A stretch of DNA of 64,000 bases from Podarcis raffonei. Lineage: Eukaryota > Chordata > Lepidosauria > Squamata > Lacertidae. Within the stretch, counting starts at the first letter, position 1, and every line of letters begins with the position of its first letter. Both the position numbers and the translations under genes were made by a program. The notes below the pieces were generated by a model, which ran no database searches, had not been told where the DNA came from, and was given only the letters and a program-made list of their open reading frames with translations. The DNA is taken from NCBI RefSeq assembly GCF_027172205.1, contig NC_070614.1, forward strand, positions 44,011,001-44,075,000, given 5' to 3'. Positions 1 to 10,728 of this stretch are shown here, in pieces.

Positions 1-3000
1 CAACTCAATAGACTTTGATAAATGTCCTTCTACTGACCTCTTTGATGACATTGTGTAAGATTTGTTTTGTAAAAACCTCTGGTACCATATTTTTGATATA
101 TTAATTTTCCCTAGGAGTGCCAGGCCCATAGATCTGTGGTAGATTCAGTGAATGAGAGAAAAAGGACAGCTTTCTCTGTCTTTGCCAAATAGGTGCATCA
201 TCCCCATATTAATCATCATCTGTTATATTTGTAGTTGCGGCAGCCATGAATCTAATATCAGCAGCTTAAGGAACATTTCAAGCCCAGAATCTGCCAGTAT
301 GTGCAGAGTTTGGAATAGACAGATCTTGGGGTAAGCCACATTCTTATTTGTACCTCATAATTCAGATTGGTCGGGTACAAATCACTCAAGTGAGCCTTAA
401 ATGTCTTTGGACCGCAATACCTAAAAAACTGTCATGCCCCACATGAACTAAGCGAGACCATGCGATCATCATCTGAGGAATTTCTTTCTATGCCCCCTTC
501 ACAAGAGGTTCAGGACCTTTTTCTGCAGTGGCCCCTCTTTGTAGAATACTCTTCTAAGGGAGGCTCACCTGGTGCCTTTGTTACATTTCTTTAGGAGCCT
601 TATGTATTTTTATGTTTTTATGTTTTAAAGTGCCCTATGATCCTTGGATGAACACCTGCATGGAAATTTATTCTTAAAATAACTAGAAATAAACACCATG
701 GTTTAGAGTTGGAACCTGCGCATGTTAATATTCCTCCAGATTTACCTGAATTCAGATTGATCAGTAAGATAGTATTGGTGCAGCTGAGGTGTAGAAATTG
801 TCCTGTCCAGAAGGAAACACACTCTGTTACAGCATGTAAGTCTCATTTCAGGGTTATGACACAGCTCTACCAACATATCCTGGCATTAGTATTTGCTGTA
901 AAAGAGATCAATGCAAACCTCCAAATCTTACCCAACCTCACTCTGGGCTTCCACATCTATAACAGCCATTTTAGTGCCAGCTGGACCTATCGTGCCTCCT
1001 TGGAACTCCTCTCTTCGTACAGCAGATTCATCCCCAACTACAAATGTGACACCCAGAATGAATTAGCAGCAGTTATTGGAAGTCCGAACTCTGCGGATTG
1101 TCTTCATATGGCAAATATACTGAGCAACTACAAGATTCCACAGGTAACATTCTCTCAGAGTACCTCTCCTGATAGAAAACTATCCAGACCATTATGTGCC
1201 TTTTTCAGTCAAAATCATACCACTTTGCAGGTGCCGATGATCAGTTGGCCCTTCGCAACTGTTACTATGTTGATCCTTTGTCAGTTCTTTTTCATTTGCT
1301 TTTTCTCCTTGTTGCTTAATATAGAATGTTATCAACTGACTTGGAAAAAAATGATGAGGAGCTGGATAGATATCTTAATACAAATAATTAAAATAAGCTG
1401 GGTGAGGGACTACAGGAAAGTGTTCTGCAGATGTTATTGAAATCCAACTTTCATCAGCCCCAGCCAGCAAGAGCAATGTGCTCATAGATTATGGGAGCTC
1501 TCATCCTACAATGGAAGATTGTGGAAGCCCTGTTTCACCAGTGTAATGTAAGACATGGCTTTTCAATGTTTAGAGGATTGTTCGCTGTATCTGCACCTTT
1601 TAATTCTTTCATGTTTCAGGAAAAACCAACAAGCTCCCATGTCAGCAGCACTTCCTCAAAACAAAATCTGAAATCTAGATTGTATTTTAACCTCAGTCAG
1701 TACAAGTTAAAAAAAAAGAAAACCACTGCAAACTTAAACAAAATTTCTCATCTCCTCATTTCCTGTCTTTTTTTTTAGCTCATCTATGGTCCTGCTCCAA
1801 TGAGAAATATTAAAACTGAAGTTGCTTTCCTTAACCAAATGTTCCCAAATATAGACCATGAATATGAAGGGATTCTCAAGTTACTGCTACACTTCGGATG
1901 GCTGTGGACTGGTGTGGTGATTGTGAATGATGAGAATGGAGAGAGGTTTCTACAGAGCGTGGTTCCAAAATTTATTCTGAGAGGAATCTGCTTTGATTTC
2001 ATAGGAACATTTCCAACAATGTCTTATTCTACTGGTCTTATGGACTTGGTTGCAGATGGGCTCAAGACATTTAATGTTGCCATGAGAAGTACTGTTAATG
2101 TGTTGATCATTCATGGGGAAATTGATTCCATGATACTTTTGAGAATGCTTCCTACTGTGTCAGAATATGAAGATATACCAATAAAGGCTAAAGGTAAAGT
2201 TTGGGTCATGACAGTACAGATGGATTTCACATCACTTCCCTTTCAGAGAGATCAGGACATAGACTTCCTCCATGGTACTCTATCCTTCACAATTCACTCA
2301 GAGGAGGTCTTGGGATTCCAGGAATTTGTTCAGATGAGAAATCCCATCTTGGAAAAAGAAGACGGCTTTATGAGGATATACTGGGAAAAGGCATTTCAGT
2401 GTCATTTCCCTGACTCTGAGGGGAATATGCAGGATGGAGATATTTGCACTGGGGAGGAGAAGCTGGAGATTCTTCCTGGCTCTATTTTTCCAACAAGCAT
2501 GACTGGCCACAGCTATAGCATCTACAATGCAGTCTATGCTGTGGCACACGCTGTTCATGCCATGCATTCATCTAAATTGAAGCGCAGGGTGGATGAAGGG
2601 CGGCTGAAGCTTTGGAATCAAAAGATGTGGAAGGTAATATCATGAGCACAATAATGCAGGAATGCTCACCATAGCCCTGGAAATAACAATAAAAAGAAAG
2701 AATCCAGAATGTTTGAAAGGTTTCTGTTTCTACCAAAGGTTGTTGTTGTTTAGTCGTTTAGTGGTGTCCGACTCTTCGTGACCAGAGCACACCAGGCACT
2801 CCTGTCTTCCACTGCCTCCCGCAGTTTGGTCAGACTCATGTTTGTAGCTTCAACAACACTGTCCAACCATCTCGTCCTCTGTCGTCCCCTTCTCCTTGTG
2901 CCCTCAATCTTTCCCAACATCAGTGTCTTTTCCAGGGAGTCTTCTCTTCCCATGAGTTGGCCAAATATTGGAGGCTCACCTTCACAATCTGTCCTTCTAG

Positions 3001-6000
3001 TGAGCACTCAGGGCTGATTTCCTTAAGAATGGATACGTTTGATCTTCTTGCAGTCCATGGGACTCTCAAGAGTCTCCTCCAGCACCATAATTCAAAAGCA
3101 TCAATTCTTCAGCGATCAGCCTTCTTTATGGTCCAGCTCTCATTTCCATACATCACTACTGGGAAAATCATGGCTTTAACTATACAGACCTTTGTTGGCA
3201 AGGTTATGTCTCTGCTTTTTAAGATGCTGTCTAGGTTTGCCATCGCCTTTCTCCCAAGGAGCAGGTGTCTTTTAATTTTGTGACTGCTGTCACCATCTGC
3301 AGTGATCATGGAGCCCAAGAAAGTAAAATCTCTCACTGCCTCCATTTCTTCCCCTTCTATTTGCCAGGAGGTGATGGGCCCAGTGGACATGATCTTCGTT
3401 TTTTTTATGTTGAGCTTCAGACCATATTTTGCGCTCTCCTCTTTCACCCTCATTAAAAGGTTCTTTAATTCCTCCTCACTTTCTGCCATCAAGGTTGTGT
3501 CATCTGCATATCTGAGGTTGTTGATATTTCTTCCGGCGATCTTAATTCCGGCTTGGGATTCATCCAGCCCAGCCTTTATCATGATGAAGTCTGCATATAA
3601 GTTAAATAAGCAAGGAGACAATATACAGCCTTGCCGTACTCCTTTCCCAATTTTGAACCCAATCAGTTGTTCCATGTCCAGTTCTAACTGTAGCTTCTTG
3701 TCCCACATAGAGATTTCCCAGGAGACAGATGAGGTGATCAGGCACTCCCATTTCTCTAAGAACCCGCCATAGTTTGCTGTGGTCGATACAGTCAAAGGCT
3801 TTTGCGTAGTCAATGAAGCAGAAGTAGATGTCTTTCTGGAACTCTCTACCTTTCTCCATAATCCAGCACACGTTTGCAATTTGGTCTCTGGTTCCTTTGC
3901 CCCTTCGAAATCCAGCTTGCACTTCTGGGAGTTCTCGGTCCACGTACTGCTTAAGCCTGCCTTGTAGAATTTTAAGCATAACCTTGTTAGCGTGTGAAAT
4001 GAGTGCAATTGTGCGGTAGTTGGAGCATTCTTTGGCACTGCCCTTCTTTGGGATTGGGATGTAGACTGATCTTCTCCAATCCTCTGGCCATTGCTGAGTT
4101 TTCCAAATTTGCTGGCATCTTGAGTGTAGCACCTTAACAGCATCATCGTTTAAAATTTTAAATAGTTCAGCTGGAATATCATCACTTCCACTGGTCTTGT
4201 TATTAGCAGTGCTTTCTAAGGCCCATTTGACTTCACTCTCCAGGATGTCTGGCTCAAGGTCAGCAACCACACTACCAAGGGTGGTTAGCATCTAAAGACC
4301 AAATTACATGTGACATTGAAAACATAGCTCACTGTTATGTGAATCTGTTCCAGGGACCTCACTCAGGACTGTGACTGACTCATACTGAATGGGGTTAGCC
4401 CTTTTATCTTACTAATAGGAGATTACGCCAGGAGTTTCCATTTAAGGCCAAATGGCAGCTTCTTCAGAAGGATTTCTCTCTCTCTCTCATTGTTCTTCAT
4501 GAAAAGAGATCATATTAAAAGAGCATATTAAAAAAAACCTTACTGAAATCAAATGCCTATATGTATGCTGAGAAAGAAAGATTACAGGAGGTAGTTTTAC
4601 CACATTCACTTACCATAATAAGATATTGCTGGACCAGGACATTGGCCCATCTAGTCCAGCATCCTCTTTCATCAAAAGAAGATGATGGTGATGAAGTGCT
4701 CAATGACTTCTATTACATCCATTACTGGTCCTTATGAATCTTTTGAAGGGCCCATTGCTCATTTCCCTCAAGAAGGAAAGTTCATCATCAACCTGTTATC
4801 CCATCATTCCCCCTGCCAAATGTAGCTCAGCTGCGTGGTGAGAAATAACTTCCTTAATAATAGTGCTTTGGGAAAAGTTTAATTAAACCAACATGGAGAA
4901 CTAGAGGCTGCATTTGATATCATAAACTGGGTGACATTCCCAAACCGGTCCATTCTTAGAGTGAGAGTTGGAGGAATAGACCCACGAGAACCCCTGAGCA
5001 AAGAGTTCACCATTCATGAGGATGCCATTGTATGGTCCAGCAGGTTTAACCAGCTTTGACTCCAGGCACAATTTTGCAGGCCATTTTGTAAAAGAAGTGT
5101 CAGGGAAATACTTCTGTCTCTAGTCCTAAGGCAGGGATGGGGAACCTTCAGCCTTCCAGATGTTTCTGAACTGCAACACCCATATTCCCAGCAAACATAG
5201 CCAATACCTGTAGGTCACACACACTACAACTACAATGTCTACATAGAAGTCTATGTGGTTGCACATGCTTTGCACATGACAGTGGATGAAGGAATAACAT
5301 TACAGAATGAGCAGTTGTGGACAGTAATGTCCCGAGGGTCCTAAAAGCAGAGTAGAAAAGGTGATGGATCAGTTGAAAGGTTTCCCAAGGCAGCCATCTT
5401 GATACCTGTTGGAAGTGTTCAATCATGACATTATGGGAATAGTCCACTCCCAACAGTCTGGTGTTCAGAGCCTATCGGGCTCTTCCTCTCTCCGTATCCA
5501 TTCTTCCTTGGTATAAAGCTTTAAACAGTTCAGTAATCAATTGTGAATGATCACCAGCCTTTTGTATATTCTTATGAATTTGCTTTCTTTTAATTTCTCT
5601 CTGATTCTATCTATTCTTTCCCCCCAAACAGCTCAACCACTTTGTTAAAAGCATCTCATTTAATAATAGTGGTGGGGGAAAAGTTTCCTTCAACCAAAAT
5701 GGAGAGTTAGAGTCTGGATTTGATATTATAAACTGGGTTACATTTCCAAACCAGTCCTTTCGGAGGGTGAAAGTTGGAAAGATCGACCCCATGGCTCCCC
5801 AAGAAGAAGCATTCAGCATTTGTGAAGAAGCCATTGTGTGGCCCAGCAGGTTTAACCAGGTGAGATAAATTCATATTTTGTAGCCTATCCATCACTTCTA
5901 CAATGATTCACAGTTCAGATACTGACCTAGCTCTGTGGTATGCTCATCCATCTGCTTAGTGTAGAAGTGAGGGCATGGGTGTAGAGATCTTCCATGTTTT

Positions 6001-8090
6001 GCCAATTAAGTGACATTCATTAAATCCACTATTGCACTAAAACCACCAAATTTACCACCTGAAAAAAACCCAACTTGATAAATTTACAGAGGGCCATATT
6101 CATGTAGGGGAAGGCAGCCTAAGGATTCCTTTTATCACAAGGGGGCTTGCTGGTTTCCTTTCCCTACCCAAATCTGTGACATATTGATTTGCTTTCCTTT
6201 GAACCACATCAGTGAGGTTAAGAAGGATGTCTTTTTGTCTGGGCAACTCAGGACCTCCATATACACTGCCCAGGTTTCGTGCTGGTAATGTAACAGTTCA
6301 AGGAGATCGTTCAGCAAGTATACATTGTGGCTACACAATATTGCAAAAAACAAAAAAACAAACAAACAAACCATAATCCTATTTCATTTGTGGACAGGCC
6401 CAGCCTCTTTCTCTTTGTAATGCCAATTGTCCTTTGGGTTATCAAAAAACAAAGAAGGAAGGGAAACCATTTTGCTGCTATGATTGCGTATTATGTCCAG
6501 AAGGGAAAATTTCCAACCAGACAGGTAAGAGACATCATGTATAGAGCCTTTCAAATACACTAAGATATTCAGACACGCAATCCCCCTGTGGTGTTCAGTT
6601 GTTCAGAAAATTCAGGAAAGTTGTTCAGAATTCGGTGAAGGTTGTGGTTCCTGATATGGGGATACAGCCTGTTATATTCAATGATATCAGTCCAAGCCAT
6701 TGACAGCTTTTAATTAATCAAACGAAGGAGGTATCATAAACGGGAAAAACAGAAACCTTCAGAAATATGAAAGAACTTCAGGGGCAAGCTAACAGTGCAA
6801 CAGCCTCTCTCTCTTAAAAAACAAGACCCAAGAACCATTTTTCACAATTCGGAGATGCGCTAAAACGGAAATACAACCTTGCTCCAGTCAATATTAGAAT
6901 GGGAAGTTCAAATCATGTTGGGACGTTTAAAAATGTGAACAAGTAATATCTGCTAGAATCCTGACCGTAAGTGATAACTTTGAGCTTCAGAAGTCGAGTT
7001 AGGTCCTAACAACTGGGAGTGGGTGGGAATTGAATACGGCATGTTGCTAATAATATAATTACATGAGAAGTGTGGCAAATTGTTTTTCAGATTTCAAGCA
7101 GGCAGCCCTTCTTTAAGTTTTGTTATTTTCATTTTGGTCATTTTAGTATTATGCATGTACTGGTGCTCCTATGGCTTCTCTTTTTCAGACATGGATGAAT
7201 GCCTTCAATGCCCACCAGATCATTACCCAAACGTGGGAAAGGGCTCATGCGTGGCAAAGGACATCCATTTCTTGTCTTATGGGGAACCCCTGGGGATCTC
7301 TTTGGCCTGCTTTGCTCTTTCCTTGTCCTTCCTTACAGCTTTGGTGCTTTGGATTTTCATTAACCACCGGGACACTCCCATAGTCAAAGCCAACAACCGC
7401 AACCTCTCCTACACTCTCCTCACCTCCCTCTTGCTTGCTTTCCTTTGTGCTCTTCTATTCATCGGTCGACCCAAGAAAGTGACATGTCTCCTTCGACAAA
7501 CAGCTTTTGGCGTCATCTTTTCAGTGGCAGTTTCTTGTGTGTTGACAAAGACAATCATTGTGGTCCTTGCTTTCATGGTCACCAAACCAGGGTCCAGCAT
7601 GAGGAAATGGGTGGGGAAACAACAGGCCACCTCCATTCTTCTTTCCTGTTCCTTGATTCAAGCTGCTCTTTGTACTGTGTGGCTGGCAACTTCTCCCCCA
7701 TTCCCAGCTTTAGACATGCATTCAATGAGTAAAGAAATTATTCTGGGATGTAATGAAGGGTCCGTCACCATGTTCTACTGTGTCTTGGGGTTTATGGGCT
7801 TGCTGGCCATTGTCAGCTTCTCTGTAGCCTTCCTAGCCAGGAAGTTACCTGACAGCTTTAATGAAGCCAAGTTTATCACCTTCAGCATGCTGGTATTTTG
7901 CAGTGTGTGGCTGTCCTTTGTTCCAACTTATTTAAGCACAAAAGGAAAATATATGGTGGCTGTGGAGATTTTCTCCATGTTGGCCTCCAGTGCTGGTTTA
8001 CTAGGCTGTATATTTGCCCCAAAATGTTATATTATTGTGATGAAGCCAGAGCTGAACAACAAGGACCAGTTAAGAAGACGAAATCAGTGA
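1..8090 (+). CDS. VMN2R-like: V2R gene A: type-2 vomeronasal receptor, 5' end outside window
   Basis: Class C GPCR expected in vomeronasal sensory neurons, where V2Rs bind peptide or amino-acid cues and signal through Go (family knowledge). Exons: E1 1-54 (only the last 54 nt; reading frame starts at base 2), E2 852-1143, E3 1779-2633, E4 5632-5859, E5 6398-6524, E6 7189-8090 (stop TGA). Introns begin GT and end AG. E1-E4 encode the LIVBP-like Venus-flytrap domain. E5 has six cysteines and E6 starts with three more, making the nine-cysteine NCD3G linker. E6 carries seven hydrophobic helices and the family motifs [15 protein letters not shown] and [17 protein letters not shown], ending with a short basic tail. 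No stop or frameshift is seen in the exons. Intron 3 (3 kb) holds a Bov-B LINE and the E4'/E3' relics. The E6 reading frame runs upstream to 7080, but the acceptor at 7187-7188 fixes the exon start. Which V2R orthologue this is cannot be told from sequence alone. Confidence 0.93.
2740..4271 (-). mobile_element. Bov-B (RTE-clade) LINE, 5'-truncated
   Basis: A Bov-B non-LTR retrotransposon lies antisense in intron 3 of gene A. The minus strand encodes a reverse transcriptase with fingers/palm motifs [28 protein letters not shown] and the catalytic YADDT box, then the characteristic 3' region reading on the + strand as gtcgtttagtggtgtccgac. The RT is split between two frames (about 4291-3602 and 4146-3109), so it has at least one frameshift, and the 5' part with the endonuclease is missing (about 1.5 kb of a roughly 3-kb element). 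Ends are ctaccaaagg (2730-2739) and ctaccaaggg (4272-4281), a probable 10-bp target duplication with one mismatch. Gene B has the same site empty (near 13537). Bov-B is shared by squamates and ruminants through horizontal transfer (established knowledge). Confidence 0.92.
4618..4672. repeat. Dispersed-repeat relic in intron 3
   Basis: A short stretch reading gctggaccaggacattgg and catctagtccagcatcctc resembles a very common squamate interspersed repeat. Related copies lie at the same place in every gene (near 13890, 25505, 35530, 45660 and, on the minus strand, near 58350), so it predates the array. I cannot assign it firmly to a family. Confidence 0.35.
4826..5053 (+). pseudogene. E4' relic: second, decayed exon 4 in gene A
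   Basis: This is 228 nt, exactly the length of a V2R exon 4, and follows an intact acceptor (tgtag). It encodes [20 protein letters not shown] and ends at the normal SRFNQ. In gene A it has an in-frame TAA after the GKV codons, and the 5' splice site is CAG|CTTTGA rather than CAG|GT. It is closer to exon 4 of gene F than to the working exon 4 of gene A 580 bp downstream. It should be skipped in the transcript. Confidence 0.85.
5225..5323 (+). pseudogene. E3' relic: tail of a second, foreign exon 3 in gene A
   Basis: The segment encodes a V2R exon-3 tail ([16 protein letters not shown], then VDEGIT and NEQLWT) followed by a donor-like gtaatg. It differs from the gene's own exon 3 end ([15 protein letters not shown]) and looks like the end of exon 3 from another V2R lineage. 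Gene A has lost about 30 nt in the middle compared with the copies in B-E. It lies just after a short dispersed repeat ending near 5216, which I take as the fusion point. Confidence 0.75.
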
Positions 8091-10728
8091 AGCAAATACA
8101 ATTCTATGGCCCTGCTCCATCTAAATTTGAATCTACGCAAAGGGATTTAAGTCATCCACAACTGATTAGTTCAATTGGATTGCAGTTTAGATTATATTTT
8201 CTCCCTTTATTCCATCATTAGGCAGTACATATATATTGTAAGATATGGATTGAATATAGGAACAATCCTAAGTTAATATCAATACCCTATCCCAAGTCTG
8301 CCAACCAAACAAGATATGGGAGCCAAAGCTTTCTTCCTTAGGTTTGCCAAACGTAGTGGCATAATTATGTGCCACCTTGAGTGGATATGAAGATACCCCC
8401 TCTTTGGAGCTATCCTATGTTAATTAAATATCCCCCCCCATATCCGGCAGTCAAGCAACGTATAGCCAACCCAAGAATATAAGCTCTGCCCTTCCATTTT
8501 AAATGCCACAGTATTGCTATTTATTTCCTGAATGCAACAGTACAAACAATAAATCCAAGTTATACAAAGCCCAGAATTTGTGGGAAATTTATTTTGTCTG
8601 CCTACATGCAAATGGGCCATATCGTTTGACTAGTTGCTCTGTGGAGATTCAAAGCTCCTAACTCCAGAAAACTCCTGCCCCAACTCTTTGCGTTGTACTC
8701 AACTGCTTCATCCCATGAGTCCAAGCTTTTCGGCTTGTACAATGGATTTTCTCCCTTCTCCTCAGCCTGGGTGGGCGTTATACCCTCCCAATATCTGCTC
8801 CAGAGTGTCGAGGGAGGGAGAACCTAGGACAGATTTAGAGTTCAAATGGGGGAGCGGGAGATCGAACCTTTTACAAAAGGAAATGAGAAAAAAGTTCCAG
8901 AGCAGCCTTCCACCTGCCTGTCACACATGGGACCAGAGGCAGAAAAGTGAGCAGCAACAAATGTAAGTTTTGCATTTGTATAGTACACTAGTACCACTAG
9001 TACCTGCACACACTCACAAGTCTAGTAAGGGGCATTACCAGAGTTCAAGGACACATTCCAGTCAGGGGAAAGATCTCTTGGTGTGGAGCTGGCTATAAAG
9101 GGTTTTACCTGGGTAAAATTACAAATATCAGCATCATATTCAGCTTCCAGGTCTGGGACTCCCAAGCCCTGTTCTCATTGCATGAAGGCCAGAAAGGTCT
9201 GCACTTAGCAACCTGTTTAGCTCTGCTGGTGAGTGCATTTCATCTAGCAAATCATTTCATCTTGTGTTCTTCCCCCGAACAGCCTGGTTGTGGGCATAGC
9301 TTGGGTTTAATGGTCCTGCTTGTATGATCCTGTATCTACATCATTTATTACAGCCACCATATACTCAGGAGGGTGTTTTGGTTAAATTTGTGGTCATTTC
9401 TGCCGTTTCTAAGAGGTGCAAAGCTATTAATGTCATCTTGCTATATTTACTATACTAAAATATTGGGTTTTTTATATTGTTATATTTGCTACTTTGTTGT
9501 TCTTTTATTATGAAATTGTTCTTGACGCTGTTGATTTTGAGATGTGTTCATGTATTCTTGTTGTTAGCTATTTGGAGTAGGATGCTTTTAGTGGAAGTGG
9601 AGTGTATAAATACAAAACACTAATGAATGATTGACCTGTATTTCAGTCTTCCCAGGACAGATTTTAAACTAACCAGTCTACAATTTCTAGGGCCTTAAAG
9701 TCTGTTGAAGCCAAACTCATCTTAAGTTACCTTGAAGTTTCTGCAATACAGTACTGGGCAGGGAATGAATAGTCTCTGGAAGACATTATAAGATGGGCAA
9801 CATCTGGCATGGGAAGAGGGGCAGGGTCAGCTGGGATGATGAATAACTCCTTGCTCTCTGGGTATCTCATTACAAATGAACAGAAGTCCAATAGAGAAGA
9901 TGCAGGATAAAAAAGTTAATAAAGGATCCACAACAGGGAGGAGAAAAGTCCATGGGGATTTATGGAATACTTCTTCTTTTTTGGGGGGGGGGGGTTTGCT
10001 TGAGGATTGTTTTTCGATTTGAAAAATTGAAAATAAATAAATTTATAAAAAACACAACAAAACAAATGAACAGAATTCAGGAATGCAGAGAACACAAACT
10101 TAGGCCGGGTTTTCAATGACATTTAACACCCTCAACAAACATCATTTTTTCAAGGGGATTTCTGACATCATCATATTAATCTGTCAGTTTGTGAATACCA
10201 GTGAGACCTGCACAGAGCAAGCTGAGTAACTTCACTTTCAAGTGTAATGCATCTAACATGGTATTTGCTCAAAGGTCCCTGCTTATACAAAGTCAAGAAT
10301 ATAAATATCATCTGTTCCCAACTACTATAGTTACATCCACCTACTTTCCTGCTACACATTGCACTATCTGGGACCATTAATTCCCATAACACCATTAGAT
10401 GACCACATGAGCTGGATGAATGCAGCTGTCACATCTAAGTGCCTGTAAATCTCAATGATATTATTATCCTCCCTGTAATTATGAAATTAAGCATGGAAGC
10501 TTTGTTTCCTCATATCAAGGGATTTATAAATATGAGTTGCATTATTATCAATGAAGATAGGAGGGTGTTGTGAATATCGCTGGTACAATTCTAAAGTGTA
10601 ACAAGAGATAGTCAGAGCTTGGTCAGGCTGATAACAGATGCTTTACACTGCACAATCTGACTCACAAATCAGTGTAGTATGGAGTTAAGTTAAGATGCCC
10701 AACACAGCAAAGGACTTACTGAAAGATA
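8091..10728. other. Intergenic spacer A-B
   Basis: This is the 3' flank of gene A and 5' flank of gene B. A candidate polyadenylation signal AATAAA lies at 8548-8553 and is kept at the matching place after B, C, D and E. Insert 9889-10063 is flanked by near-perfect 15-bp duplications (aaatgaacagaagtc at 9874-9888, variant at 10064-10078); it contains AATAAA-like A-rich sequence and looks L1-mobilised. A poly-G run lies near 9983-9995. The last 150 bp before the ATG of gene B are conserved in the other genes, but no promoter can be defined from that. No other gene is seen. Confidence 0.6.
9889..10063 (+). mobile_element. Short retroposed fragment with 15-bp target duplications
   Basis: About 175 bp ending in an AT-rich, A-rich tail (aaaataaataaatttat) between direct repeats of aaatgaacagaagtc. 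The same insertion is present upstream of genes C (19953-20124), D (31318-31488), E (41431-41602) and F (minus strand, about 62890-63070), so it entered before the array and the inverted gene split. The source family was not identified; the tail and duplication length suggest mobilisation by L1. Confidence 0.55.

Noticed and set aside
709-851. Upstream extension of the exon-2 reading frame as extra coding sequence
   Set aside because: A conserved acceptor gives a 292-nt exon that joins exon 1 in phase (…DIV|VMTQ); the upstream part is intron 1.
3302-3772. 156-aa + strand open frame
   Set aside because: It is antisense to the Bov-B reverse transcriptase.
10571-10728. Conserved 150 bp before each ATG as a promoter
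   Set aside because: All spacers are recent duplicates, so conservation alone carries no information; no TATA box common to all copies was found.
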